DNA of 64,000 bases. It comes from Anaerolineae bacterium (lineage in GTDB: Bacteria; Chloroflexota; Anaerolineae; Aggregatilineales; Phototrophicaceae). A model generated the notes under the pieces. The model had not been told where the DNA came from and searched no databases. It saw only the letters and a list, made by a program, of their open reading frames with translations. The stretch spans positions 707,651-771,650 of the forward strand of contig JAJEBY010000003.1 of assembly GCA_022822305.1 (NCBI GenBank), written 5' to 3'. Every line of letters starts with the position of its first letter. Positions within the stretch are counted from its first letter, which is position 1. Positions 1-8,568 of the stretch are shown in pieces. Position numbers and translations under genes: made by a program.

Positions 1-451
1 AGCCCACCGATTCCAGCAGATACGCCACGCGGTCATCCAACTCCTTGCCCCGACAGATGCGATAATTCCGCATCGGCTCGCCGACGATCTGCCGCAGCGT
101 CATGCGCGGATTCAGCGACGAGAAGGGATCTTGAAAGATCATCTGAATATCGCGGCGATAGGGCAGCAAGTCGGCTTCCGGCATAGCCGCCAAATCCACG
201 GACTTTCCCTCAGCGTCATAGAGCAAGATCTGCCCCGCCGTCGGTTTGTAGGCGCGGACGATGCAACGCGACACGGTCGACTTGCCACAGCCGCTCTCGC
301 CCACCAAACCGACAACTTCGCCTTCCCCGATGGTCAAGCTGACATCGTCAACCGCCTTGACATGACCCACCGTACGACCCATGAAGCCCCGCTTGATGGG
401 AAAATGCATCTTGAGATTCTTGATCTCCAGCAACGGCTTTGCTGACGTCAT
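1..451 (-). CDS. ABC transporter ATP-binding protein, OppF/DppF-like (C-terminus outside window)
   Basis: The reading frame starts at ATG 451 and runs off the left edge, leaving about 150 N-terminal residues of a protein usually about 330 long. It shows a Walker A motif (GESGCGKST) and the Q-loop stretch MIFQDPFSSLNPRM, which is typical of the OppF/DppF class of peptide or oligosaccharide importer ATPases. It would hydrolyse ATP on the cytoplasmic face to power the two permeases encoded just upstream in the same operon. The gap to the preceding permease gene is 18 nt. The signature LSGGQ and Walker B motifs lie outside the window. The assignment to a family-5 importer is firm; the substrate is unknown. 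Confidence 0.9.
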   Translation of the reverse strand, partial: MTSAKPLLEIKNLKMHFPIKRGFMGRTVGHVKAVDDVSLTIGEGEVVGLVGESGCGKSTVSRCIVRAYKPTAGQILLYDAEGKSVDLAAMPEADLLPYRRDIQMIFQDPFSSLNPRMTLRQIVGEPMRNYRICRGKELDDRVAYLLESVG

Positions 452-469
452 CCTATTCTTTCGCTTAAA

Positions 470-1618
470 TCACGCATAAGGATCCGCGGCATCGCGCAAC
501 CCGTCTCCGACAAAGTTGAAGGCGAGCACGGTGAAGATAATGGGCATGACCGGTATCAACAGCCAGGGCGTGATGGCGATGGCGGTGAGATTCTGCGTGC
601 CATCGAGCAAAGTGCCCCAGCTGATGGTCGGCGGGCGTAAACCCAGGCCCAGAAAGCTCAACGCAGTTTCGCTGAGAATCATGATCGGCAGCGCCAGCGT
701 CAGCGCCGCGATCAAGTGACTGATGAAGGATGGTACCATATGCCGATAAATTATGCGGAAGCGCGGTGTGCCGATCGTGCGCGCGGCCAGCACAAAATCC
801 TCGTTGCGCAGCGACATGAATTTGCCGCGCACCACCCGCGCCACCTCGGTCCAGCCGATGAACGACAAAATGACGGTGATGCCGAAATACATCTGCAGCT
901 GCGTCAAATCCCGCGGCAAGGCGGCGCTCAGCGTGAGCCACAGCGGAATCGTGGGGATCGAGCGCAGCACTTCGATCAGCCGCTGAATGACCACATCGAT
1001 CCAGCCGCCGTAATAGCCGGATACACTCCCCAGCAAGATGCCCAGGATCAAGCTCAGGAACACGCCGATCAGCCCGACCGTCAGCGATATTTGACCGCCA
1101 TAGATGATGCGGGAAAGCATATCGCGCCCGAGCAAATCCGTGCCCACCAGGAAAAGCGGCTGCGTCGGATCGTCCAGACCAATCAGGTGTATATCGCTTT
1201 CTATCAGTCCGAATAGCGTATATGGATCGCCCTTGACGAAGAAACGAATCTGCTGACGATCGTCCGCGCTGACGCGATAAAACTTGCGCAGCGTCTTGGG
1301 ATCGCGCTCGCCCACGTAGCCATATACGATCGGCGGAAAATGCCAACCGGCCTCGTCATAGAAGACCAGCGGTTGCGGCGGCGCCTGCGCGAATTGCGCG
1401 TCAATGCGGGTCGGATCGCGCGGGGCGAAGAACCCGGCAAAAGCCGCGATGAAATAAAACAGAATCAGCACGGCCAGGCTGATCATCGCCGCTCGATGTC
1501 TGCGGAAACGCCACCAAATCAGCTGCCACTGCGACGCCGTCAGCTGACGCTCCTCGACCTTCGTCAGGGCGCCATCAGCAATCGGCTCGGAACGATGTTC
1601 GCGCATGACCCTACTCAC
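470..1618 (-). CDS. ABC transporter permease, DppC/OppC type
   Basis: A 382-residue membrane permease of the peptide/nickel/oligosaccharide importer class. It has an N-terminal cytoplasmic tail, a first membrane segment at about residues 43-65, a long periplasmic insert, the family motif GTDLLGRDMLSRI, and an EAA-type ATPase-coupling loop (EDFVLAARTIGTPRFRIIY). The periplasmic insert before the GTD motif is longer than in standard DppC proteins of about 300 residues. The start given is a GTG at 1618 that overlaps the stop of the upstream permease by 4 nt (GTGA), suggesting translational coupling. An ATG at 1606 is an alternative. It pairs with the DppB-type permease to form the channel. Confidence 0.9.
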   Translation of the reverse strand: MSRVMREHRSEPIADGALTKVEERQLTASQWQLIWWRFRRHRAAMISLAVLILFYFIAAFAGFFAPRDPTRIDAQFAQAPPQPLVFYDEAGWHFPPIVYGYVGERDPKTLRKFYRVSADDRQQIRFFVKGDPYTLFGLIESDIHLIGLDDPTQPLFLVGTDLLGRDMLSRIIYGGQISLTVGLIGVFLSLILGILLGSVSGYYGGWIDVVIQRLIEVLRSIPTIPLWLTLSAALPRDLTQLQMYFGITVILSFIGWTEVARVVRGKFMSLRNEDFVLAARTIGTPRFRIIYRHMVPSFISHLIAALTLALPIMILSETALSFLGLGLRPPTISWGTLLDGTQNLTAIAITPWLLIPVMPIIFTVLAFNFVGDGLRDAADPYA

Positions 1619-2601
1619 TCGAGGCGTATTCTCGGATCCACCAGCAGCAGCAAGATGTCCGAGATCAAGGTGCTAACTAACGTGAAAAAACTGAGCATCA
1701 GCAAGAAACTGCCGGCGAGGAACATATCCTGCTCCAGCAAAGCATCCAGCATCAGCGGACCGGTCGTGGGCAGCCCCAGCACCACCGAGACGATGGTCGC
1801 GCCCGAAATCATGCTCGGCAGCAGCGTCGCCAATGAACTGATGAAGGGATTGAGCGCCACGCGCACCGGATACTTCCAGACCAGGCGCCGTTCCCGCAGG
1901 CCCTTGGCGCGCGCGGCTTCAACATACGGCTTGTTCAATTCATCGAGCAGGTTGGCGCGCATGGTGCGGATCAAGCCGGCCGTGCCCGCTGTGCCCAACA
2001 CCACAATCGGCACCCATAAATGCGACATAAAATCGAGAAACTTGTCGATGCTCCAGGCGGCATCGCGATATTCGCTGGAAAACAAACCGCCCATCGACAC
2101 GCCAAATACCGAAAAACCAATCCACATCAAGACCAGCGCCAGCAGAAAATTGGGTATGGCCAAGCCGACGAATCCTACAAAACTGAAAAAATAATCGAAA
2201 AATGAATACTGATTGGTCGCCGAATAAATCGCGATGGGAAACGCCAGCGCCCAGGTGAACAAAATGGAGCCGATCGAGATCAGCATCGTCCAGCCCAGCC
2301 GACTCCAGATCAAATCGGACACCGGACGATTCCAATTGAACGAGCGGCCGAAATCGCCTTCAATGATGATAGTGCCGACCCAGCGCCCATACTGAATCAG
2401 GAAGGGTTGATCCAGCGCATAGCGCTCGCGCAGCACGGCTTCAGTTTCCGCATCCACCGACGAACCGCCCTCCTGCATGCGCAAAATCAAAGTGTCCAGG
2501 AAGTCTCCCGGCGGCAGCTGAATCAGAAAAAACACCAATATGGAGATGAATAGCAGCGTCGGAATGAAGAGCAGCATTCGACGAAGTATGAATCCGACCA
2601 T
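1615..2601 (-). CDS. ABC transporter permease, DppB/OppB type
   Basis: A 328-residue integral membrane protein with an N-terminal transmembrane helix and a further group of hydrophobic segments, as expected for DppB/OppB permeases. The N-terminus (FILRRMLLFIPTLLFISILV) and the coupling loop region (EAARAKGLRERRLVWKY) are family hallmarks. It forms the inner-membrane channel with the DppC-type partner, whose start codon overlaps its stop. It lies 88 nt downstream of the solute-binding-protein gene, and the gap contains a perfect 11-bp stem-loop. The substrate is probably an oligosaccharide or peptide, judging from the LacI-type regulator upstream; this is inference. Confidence 0.92.
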   Translation of the reverse strand: MVGFILRRMLLFIPTLLFISILVFFLIQLPPGDFLDTLILRMQEGGSSVDAETEAVLRERYALDQPFLIQYGRWVGTIIIEGDFGRSFNWNRPVSDLIWSRLGWTMLISIGSILFTWALAFPIAIYSATNQYSFFDYFFSFVGFVGLAIPNFLLALVLMWIGFSVFGVSMGGLFSSEYRDAAWSIDKFLDFMSHLWVPIVVLGTAGTAGLIRTMRANLLDELNKPYVEAARAKGLRERRLVWKYPVRVALNPFISSLATLLPSMISGATIVSVVLGLPTTGPLMLDALLEQDMFLAGSFLLMLSFFTLVSTLISDILLLLVDPRIRLE

Positions 2602-2644
2602 AGCGATGCCCTAAGGCTACGAGGTCAAGCGCGAGGATGAGAGG

Positions 2645-2678
2645 GAATCCGCGCCAACGTGGGCGCCGGCGCGGATTC
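2645..2678. promoter_or_regulatory. Intercistronic stem-loop between SBP and permease genes
   Basis: A perfect 11-bp inverted repeat (GAATCCGCGCC at 2645-2655 and GGCGCGGATTC at 2668-2678) with a 12-nt loop fills the gap between the SBP stop and the permease start. There is no T-run, so it looks more like an mRNA-stabilising or attenuating structure than a simple terminator. Comparable structures occur at the other three SBP-permease junctions in this window. Confidence 0.6.
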
Positions 2679-2689
2679 TATTGCAACGT

Positions 2690-4618
2690 CTAGTTTTCGA
2701 ACCACCACTGCTCGGGCTGCAGCGGTCCCCAGACCCAGAATTCTACACTGACGATGCCGTCAGGTCCCGGCACATTGCGCAGATTCGCGTTGAAGACGAT
2801 GGGACGCGGCATCAAGCCGACCGTGCCAATCACCCACAGATTCTCGGCGTTGGCGCGCATGATCTCCGTACCCAGCTCATCGTAGCGTTCCGTGCCGCGC
2901 GGCACCTGCATCCATTCGTCCACCGCTTCATATATCCGCTGAACTTCGGGAGGCGGTTCGTCGCCCTGCTCGCCGCCGGATTCGTACCACTGATACCAGC
3001 GCAAGCCGCCCAGGCCAGTCGTCGGCCAGTGGAAGGGCGGGCGATAGCGAATGGGGGCGTTGTTGCGGCTGAATATTTCCGAAGATCCGCCGATCGCCCA
3101 GGTGCCCGCGTCAATGTCATTGGCTTGCAGGCGCTCGCGATACAGCGTGATATCAATCGGATCCAGATTCAGCTCGACTCCAATTTCCGCCCAATAGCCC
3201 TTGATCAACTCGGCCAATTCCGAGTTCCAGGGTCCGCCGCCCCAAGGCGCGGTGAAGGTGATCTGCAGCGGCGCTCCATCCGAACGCAAGCGCCGGCCAT
3301 CCGCGCCCGTTTCCAGGCCCATCTCGTCCAGCAGCGCGTTGGCGCCGGCCACATCGTATTCGATCGCGTTCTCATCGATCCCCTCTTCATAGAAGGAAGC
3401 GGTTGGATCGAAGATCGGCTGACGCGGTTTGCCCTGTCCCAGGAAGATCAGCTCCTGGATTTCAGCGCGATTGAGCGCGATGGAGAGCGCGCGGCGGAAG
3501 CGAATATCGTTGAAGATTTCGCGCAGCACCGGATCCTTGTGCGTGTAATTCAAAACCATGCCGAATTCGGACGCGCGCAAATCCGGATGCAAGTTCACCA
3601 CATAACCGTTGGCTTCCGCGTTCTCCGCCAACAACGGGAATTCGCTGATATTGCGGCCGAAGCCGGCATGCGTGACTTGGCCCGATACGATCTTCGCCAC
3701 CAGCACCTCGGGATTGGGTTCGGTGAGCCGCAAGAAATAATCGGTGTAGGGCAGCTGATTGCCTTCGGTATCAACCACATGGTAGTAGGGGTTTCTGACG
3801 TAGGTGTAGTTGTTCTCCGAATCCGTGCTCTCATAGATCCAGGCGCTGAGCACCGGCAGGCTGGTATCCTGCACCGAGAAATAGGGATCGGCTGCCGTGC
3901 CGCCCAGCAGCTTGGACTCAAAATGCTCGTGCCAGAAATCATATCCCGCTTCCGTGGCCAATTCATCGGCATTCTCGTTGTAGTCAATATGGAACTGACT
4001 CAAGTAATGCTCCGGCAGGAAGGGACGGAAGTCAGTGATGGTATCCAGCACGCGCACGAATGGCTCGGGATAGTGGAAGACGAAATTCAGGTCATCAATG
4101 ATTTCCAGATCGGCGTGTTGTCCGCCGCTGACCAGGATGCCGTTATCCGTATTGACCAGGAAGACATCATCATTCTTGACCACTGCGTCATACCAGAATT
4201 GCACATCGTCGGTCGTCAGCAGCTCGCCATCCGACCAGCGATGCCCTTCGCGCAGCGTCACGCTGAATGTCATGCCATCTTCGCTCAATTCATACGATTC
4301 GACGATATCGGGTTCTATCAAGTAGTCGAAGTTGAATTGGGCGACATTGGCATTCAGTATCGAGCACGTTTCCGGATCGCAGGCGACCTCATCACCGGCA
4401 ACGCCTATGATCGTCCCGCCGTATTGACCGATGCTGTGCAGCGGCTCCTGAACGAGGGGATTGGTCGGCAGGCGCTCCTCGACCGGCGGCAACTCGCCAT
4501 TGGCGACCCGCTCCGCCAGCATCGGCGCCTCGCCATAATCCATCTGTGCCACAGTGGCGCCGCCCGCCATTACAATCAGGGCCAGCAACACCAGCAGCGT
4601 AGCAAGCAACTTCTTCAT
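2690..4618 (-). CDS. ABC transporter substrate-binding protein, family 5
   Basis: A 642-residue secreted solute-binding protein of the DppA/OppA (SBP family 5) class. I start it at ATG 4618 because it is preceded by a GGAGAG ribosome-binding site and opens a clear signal peptide (MKKLLATLLVLLALIVMAGG). The frame remains open upstream, but that part is not signal-like. Family features include the YELSEDGMTFSVTLREGHRWSDG segment and the FRRALSIALNRAEI stretch; in both I see the usual SBP5 pattern. It captures substrate outside the membrane and delivers it to the DppB/DppC-type channel. Because a LacI-family gene sits directly upstream, I infer an oligosaccharide rather than a peptide ligand, as known for some Thermotoga SBP5 proteins. 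Confidence 0.92.
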   Translation of the reverse strand: MKKLLATLLVLLALIVMAGGATVAQMDYGEAPMLAERVANGELPPVEERLPTNPLVQEPLHSIGQYGGTIIGVAGDEVACDPETCSILNANVAQFNFDYLIEPDIVESYELSEDGMTFSVTLREGHRWSDGELLTTDDVQFWYDAVVKNDDVFLVNTDNGILVSGGQHADLEIIDDLNFVFHYPEPFVRVLDTITDFRPFLPEHYLSQFHIDYNENADELATEAGYDFWHEHFESKLLGGTAADPYFSVQDTSLPVLSAWIYESTDSENNYTYVRNPYYHVVDTEGNQLPYTDYFLRLTEPNPEVLVAKIVSGQVTHAGFGRNISEFPLLAENAEANGYVVNLHPDLRASEFGMVLNYTHKDPVLREIFNDIRFRRALSIALNRAEIQELIFLGQGKPRQPIFDPTASFYEEGIDENAIEYDVAGANALLDEMGLETGADGRRLRSDGAPLQITFTAPWGGGPWNSELAELIKGYWAEIGVELNLDPIDITLYRERLQANDIDAGTWAIGGSSEIFSRNNAPIRYRPPFHWPTTGLGGLRWYQWYESGGEQGDEPPPEVQRIYEAVDEWMQVPRGTERYDELGTEIMRANAENLWVIGTVGLMPRPIVFNANLRNVPGPDGIVSVEFWVWGPLQPEQWWFEN

Positions 4619-4869
4619 GATCTGCCTCTCCTTAACTGTCATTCGTACAAATCCAAAAGCTAATCCGAATCTTACCCATTTTTCCTCGTGTCCGCTCCTT
4701 TCCGCTATTTCAGGGAGTGGTGACATTCGTGGACGTGGCGTCTTCACAGAAAATACAAAGTGATCTCTGTGCTCTCGCTTGTCTCGGTGGTTAATCATCC
4801 TGTGCAGAACTAGCTTTGCATCCCAAGTCCTTGTAATTCACCGCTCCCCTACTTGATGCCTCGCATCGC
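4619..4869. other. Intergenic region between LacI gene and SBP gene
   Basis: This 251-bp spacer should hold the SBP promoter, but I could not pick a convincing -35/-10 pair. It includes a half-site GGTTAATC at 4789-4796, identical to one arm of the putative LacI operator at 5920-5935. The half-site overlaps a dispersed CTCTGTG..GGTTAAT repeat, so it may be coincidental. Confidence 0.3.
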
Positions 4870-5889
4870 TCAGGCGGATGCCCGAACCAGGAACCGCGCC
4901 GGGATCTCCAGCGTTCGTCCCTCAATTCGCCCCTCGTGATTCAGCCGCGACAATAACAAATCGGCCGCCACCTCCAGGTTCCAGCTTTCCGGACCGATCG
5001 TCGTTAACGCCGGCGTGGTGATTTCAATCTCGGCGATATTGCCAAATCCAACGATCGCGATATCCTGCGGGATGCGCAGCTGACGATCTTTCGCCGCATT
5101 CAACGCGCCTTCCGCGCTCCGATCCGATATCGCCAAGACCGCCGTCGGCGCGCCCTCCAGATCGAGCAACGATGATACGGCCTCGTATGCCGAGCGCCCA
5201 TCGGGCACGCGCTTGCGCAGCAGAATCGAATCGATCTCGACTCCCTCCCGCGACAATATGCGCAGGTAGGTCTCGGCGCGATCAACATGATTGAGATTGC
5301 TCTCGTCCCAGATCATGGCGATGCGCCGGTGGCCGCGACCGAGCAGATGACCAATCGCCTCCTCCTGCGCGCCCGCCGTGTCCGAACGAATCACATCAAA
5401 GCCGCGCGCCGGGATCCGCCGGCTGGTCAACATGGAACCCGCCACCACTGATATGCCCGCGGCCGACAGCTGATTGAAGTGGTTTTCGTCCAGGTAGAAA
5501 TTGCTGAAGAAGATCACGCCATCGGCGAATCCGCGGCGCAGCTGTTGATATATCCGGTATTCGCGCTCCATGCTGCCGCCGAAACTGGACACGAGAAAGA
5601 AACCATGTTCGCCGATGGCCGCTTCCACCGACTTGAAGAGCAGATTGTTGACCGGCGCCCCGGCCACCGGCAGCACCAGACAGATGCGGTCGGTCTTTCC
5701 CCGTCTCAAGTCGCGCGCGGCCAGGTTCGGCATATAATTCAGCTCGCGCGCCGCGTCCAACACCAACTGCTTGGTGGCATCGGGAATGCGACTGCGACCG
5801 TTCTTGCGGCCATTCATCACGTAGGACACGGTCGCCACCGATACCCCGGCCCGCCTGGCGACATCTTCCTGGGTCGCTTTGATCTTCAT
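4870..5889 (-). CDS. LacI-family transcriptional regulator
   Basis: A 339-residue DNA-binding regulator. The N-terminal helix-turn-helix (ATQEDVARRAGVSVATVSYV, about residues 5-24) and the hinge region are followed by a periplasmic-binding-protein-like sugar-sensing domain (IAIVGFGNIAEIE is typical). I start at ATG 5889, giving the standard length for the family; the frame extends upstream without homology-like sequence. It stands immediately upstream of an SBP5 importer operon on the same strand, which it probably controls in response to a sugar. A palindrome with a central CG lies 30 bp upstream of its start, just downstream of a promoter-like pair, suggesting autoregulation. Confidence 0.93.
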   Translation of the reverse strand: MKIKATQEDVARRAGVSVATVSYVMNGRKNGRSRIPDATKQLVLDAARELNYMPNLAARDLRRGKTDRICLVLPVAGAPVNNLLFKSVEAAIGEHGFFLVSSFGGSMEREYRIYQQLRRGFADGVIFFSNFYLDENHFNQLSAAGISVVAGSMLTSRRIPARGFDVIRSDTAGAQEEAIGHLLGRGHRRIAMIWDESNLNHVDRAETYLRILSREGVEIDSILLRKRVPDGRSAYEAVSSLLDLEGAPTAVLAISDRSAEGALNAAKDRQLRIPQDIAIVGFGNIAEIEITTPALTTIGPESWNLEVAADLLLSRLNHEGRIEGRTLEIPARFLVRASA

Positions 5890-5919
5890 AGCTGGTTTGC
5901 AGCAGCTGCCTTTAACATG

Positions 5920-5935
5920 GGTTATTCGATTAACC
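5920..5935 (-). promoter_or_regulatory. Putative LacI-family operator
   Basis: The 16-bp sequence GGTTATTCGATTAACC is an inverted repeat in which 7 of 8 positions per arm match. It is centred on CG, the usual centre of LacI-family operators. It sits between the LacI gene's probable -10 box and its start codon, where binding would block transcription. Confidence 0.55.
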
Positions 5936-5949
5936 TTACGGTAGTTTTG

Positions 5950-5978
5950 AGCATACCCGATACGGAAGCGAATCGCAA
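5950..5978 (-). promoter_or_regulatory. Putative sigma70-type promoter of the LacI gene
   Basis: On the minus strand, TTGCGA (5978-5973) and TATGCT (5955-5950) are separated by 17 nt. The predicted transcription start, near 5943, lies just upstream of the putative operator. Confidence 0.45.
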
Positions 5979-6068
5979 GTTTTTCGACAGGAGGCATCGA
6001 CTCATATCGAGTCTCCGCGCCGCGCCACGCGATCCAGCAACAACGCTGTGCCCGCAGTAGTTCCAAAA

Positions 6069-6187
6069 AAGTCATGCAAAAAATAACGGGACGTTGTAGG
6101 GGCGTCTCGCTGAGACGCCCGCTTTCCCAGCCACGTCATTTTGGCGTTTCGCCGAAACGCCCCTACAGGTCAGTATTTGCATGACTT
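6069..6187. repeat. Nested palindromic (MITE-like) intergenic element
   Basis: An outer perfect 12-bp inverted repeat (AAGTCATGCAAA at 6069-6080 and TTTGCATGACTT at 6176-6187) encloses an 11-bp inverted repeat (TGTAGGGGCGT at 6096-6106 and ACGCCCCTACA at 6157-6167). That in turn contains two short hairpins (6100-6120 and 6143-6161). No ORF is inside. It lies between divergent genes, so it is not a terminator. The TGTAGGGGCG core recurs elsewhere in the window. Confidence 0.65.
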
Positions 6188-6377
6188 ACCTGGAGGTAAT
6201 CCTGCGCCTCTGAGGTGAATCCCCACGTCCGCGCCAAGTTCGTCACAAGTGACGCGCCCGGTCATCTAAGCATTGGTCAGCGGCAACCCGCTTGTGTTAC
6301 ACTCGGCGCTCCAATACACGTCCGCGGGTTGCCCGACAGCCCGCCCTTGCAAGAGAGTTCAAGAGGCTCAAATCGAT

Positions 6378-7265
6378 ATGATTATTGATGTGCATTCTCA
6401 CACCCCGCAATTCCGCGGCGAAGTGCCGCCGGAACGCCGCCAAATCAATCCGGCCTGGCGACCCGACCGCGACATTAGCTCCGTCTACAATTGGGAAGAA
6501 TACCTGCGCGACCAAACGCCGGCCGACAAGACAATCGTCTTTGGCATCGCCTGGTATCCGGGCGAATCCACCGGCAGCGTGAATGGCAACGACGGATGTT
6601 CCGACTTGCCCGGCAACGTCAACGACAAAACCGCCGCTTTCGCCAACGCGCATCCCGATCGCCTGATCGGCTTCATGTCGCTGCATCCGCACGACCCAAA
6701 CGCGCTCGAAGAATTGGACCGCTGCCGGACAGACCTGGGATTGCGCGGCATCAAGCTCGGCGCCAACTACCAGATCTTCGATCCCCTGGAGTCGCGTGTC
6801 CTGGCGATATACCAGCGGGCGCAGCAGCACGGCTTGCCGATACTATTCCATCAAGGCACCTCGCCGGTGCGGATGGCGCCGATTCGCTATGCCCATCCCC
6901 TGCTGATGGATGAGGTCGCCATGCGCTACCCCGATCTCAAAATCATCATGGCGCATCTTGGCCATCCCTGGACCGTCGATACAGCAGTCGTCGTGCGCAA
7001 GCACCCCAATGTCTATGCCGATATTTCCGGCTTGTTCTACCGCAAGTTCGGCTTTTACGAAGCCATGATCCGGGCTACCGAGTGGTCGGTGCTGGATAAG
7101 CTGCTCTTCGCTTCCGATTATCCGGTCACCACCGCGGCTGAAACCTTCGCCGCTCTGAGCCAGGTGAATGACATCGTCGCCGGAACCAATCTGCCCAGAG
7201 TCCCCGAAGATCAGATGGAAGCGATCATCTATCGCGATTCACTGTCACTATTGGAGTTGAACTGA
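6378..7265 (+). CDS. Amidohydrolase-family (amidohydrolase 2) metal-dependent hydrolase
   Basis: A 295-residue TIM-barrel hydrolase. The start at ATG 6378 gives an N-terminal metal-binding motif (IDVHSHTP), and further family signatures follow: GIKLGANYQ, the LPILFHQG strand with a histidine, MAHLGHPW, and a C-terminal FASDYPV with the catalytic aspartate. These are typical of the ACMSD/amidohydrolase-2 family, whose members hydrolyse or decarboxylate small carboxylated substrates. The frame is open for 35 residues upstream, but without a signal or homology-like sequence. The stop is followed after one base by the start of a PLP enzyme, so the two genes are probably co-transcribed. The substrate cannot be read from sequence. 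Confidence 0.85.
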   Translation: MIIDVHSHTPQFRGEVPPERRQINPAWRPDRDISSVYNWEEYLRDQTPADKTIVFGIAWYPGESTGSVNGNDGCSDLPGNVNDKTAAFANAHPDRLIGFMSLHPHDPNALEELDRCRTDLGLRGIKLGANYQIFDPLESRVLAIYQRAQQHGLPILFHQGTSPVRMAPIRYAHPLLMDEVAMRYPDLKIIMAHLGHPWTVDTAVVVRKHPNVYADISGLFYRKFGFYEAMIRATEWSVLDKLLFASDYPVTTAAETFAALSQVNDIVAGTNLPRVPEDQMEAIIYRDSLSLLELN

Positions 7266-7266
7266 T

Positions 7267-8559
7267 ATGTCATCCGCCTCACTCTTCCAGCGCGCGCAAG
7301 CGGTCACGCCCGGCGGCGTCAATTCGGCCATGCGCGCCTTGGAGACGCCCGTCGTTTGGGAGCGCACTGAAGGCGCCCATATGTACGATGTCGAGGGCCG
7401 GCGTTATCTGGATTATCACGCCGCCTTCGGTCCCATCGTCCTTGGACACAATCATCCCGTCATCAACCGAGCCGTCTCGGCCGCCATCAACCAGATTGAT
7501 CTGCTCGGCGTCGGCACCACCGAGTTCGAAATCCGTCTCGCGGAAAAAGTCGTCGAACACGTCCCGTCGGCGGACATGGCGCTGATCGTCGGCTCCGGCA
7601 CCGAAGCGACCTATCACGCTTCGCGCCTGGCCCGCGCCGTCACCGGACGCATGAAGCTGATCAAGTTTCAGGGCTGCTTCCACGGCGGCCACGATTATCT
7701 GCTGATGAATATCATCAGCCCGCCCGAAAAGATCGGCCAGAAAGATCCCGGCTCGGCCGGCATGCTGCCCGAAGCCATCGCCAACACCATCGTCCTGCCG
7801 TTCAACGACAGCGAGGCGCTTGAGCAGACTGTTACGTCGCAGGGTCACGACATCGCCGCCATCATCCTGGAACCGATTCCGCACAATATCGGCTGCGTAT
7901 TGCCCGAACCCGAATTCGCGCGGACGCTGCGCGACCTGTGTGACGAACATGGAATTGTTCTGGTCTTCGACGAGGTCATCACCGGCTTTCGCCACGGTCT
8001 CGGCGGCTATCAGGAGAAACTTGGGGTTACTCCCGATATCACCACCATGGCAAAAGCCATCGCCAATGGCTATCCCTGCGCGGTCGTGGCCGGGCGCGCG
8101 GACTTGATGATGCGCTTTTCCACCGCCGGCGGCGATGTCTTCCTGGCCGGCACCTACAATGGACACCCGGTGGCGACATCGGCCGCGCTCGCCACCATCG
8201 AGCAGCTTGAGGATGAAAGCGTCTACGAACAGCTATTCCGCCTGGGAGAGAAGGCGCGGCAGGGATTGCAGGATATCGCCGACAATCTCGATATCAGCAT
8301 GATCGTGGCCGGATACGGATCGGTATTTGTGCCTTATTTCATGTCGGGCTCGATCAAGCGTTACGCCGACTTGCTGCGCAACAACACCGAGGCCGATATC
8401 GCCTTCCGCACCGAGATGATCAAGCGCGGCGTCTTCATGTTTCCGCATGCGATGAAGCGCAACCATGTCTCGGCGGCGCATACCGAGGCCGATATCGATC
8501 ACACGCTGTCGGTAGCTGAAGACGTCTTGCGCGAGATGTCCCGCAAGTTCCGCCTGTGA
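7267..8559 (+). CDS. Class III aminotransferase, glutamate-1-semialdehyde aminomutase-like
   Basis: A 430-residue PLP-dependent fold-type I enzyme. The N-terminal PGGVNSAMRA segment, DEVITGFR (residues 235-242, cofactor aspartate) and TTMAKAIANGYP with the Schiff-base Lys263 place it in the HemL/class III group. True HemL proteins make 5-aminolevulinate. Here the setting beside an amidohydrolase, away from tetrapyrrole genes, and the divergent residues around the active site suggest a catabolic aminotransferase or aminomutase instead. It is translationally close-packed with the amidohydrolase gene and ends 9 bp from a convergent gene. Confidence 0.85.
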   Translation: MSSASLFQRAQAVTPGGVNSAMRALETPVVWERTEGAHMYDVEGRRYLDYHAAFGPIVLGHNHPVINRAVSAAINQIDLLGVGTTEFEIRLAEKVVEHVPSADMALIVGSGTEATYHASRLARAVTGRMKLIKFQGCFHGGHDYLLMNIISPPEKIGQKDPGSAGMLPEAIANTIVLPFNDSEALEQTVTSQGHDIAAIILEPIPHNIGCVLPEPEFARTLRDLCDEHGIVLVFDEVITGFRHGLGGYQEKLGVTPDITTMAKAIANGYPCAVVAGRADLMMRFSTAGGDVFLAGTYNGHPVATSAALATIEQLEDESVYEQLFRLGEKARQGLQDIADNLDISMIVAGYGSVFVPYFMSGSIKRYADLLRNNTEADIAFRTEMIKRGVFMFPHAMKRNHVSAAHTEADIDHTLSVAEDVLREMSRKFRL

Positions 8560-8568
8560 CGACTGCGG

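Noticed and set aside
131..445. Plus-strand ORF inside the ATPase gene
   Set aside because: The minus strand encodes a Walker A motif and Q-loop over the same bases, so this is a shadow.
2681..4663. A 660-codon plus-strand ORF opposite the SBP5 gene
   Set aside because: It is the antisense shadow of a clear SBP5 gene; its translation has no domain, signal or sensible composition. The same holds for the long antisense frames at 38095-39927, 53507-55369, 9229-10608 and 32510-33706.
4870..6075. A 401-residue version of the LacI protein starting at 6075
   Set aside because: The extra 62 residues contain the probable promoter and operator and no homology-like sequence; ATG 5889 gives the normal family length.
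6096..6167. The palindrome as a rho-independent terminator
   Set aside because: It lies upstream of two divergent genes and has no T-run; it fits a dispersed palindromic element better.
7267..8559. Annotation as a true hemL for tetrapyrrole synthesis
   Set aside because: The gene is coupled to an amidohydrolase and no tetrapyrrole gene is near; sequence alone supports only a HemL-like class III enzyme.
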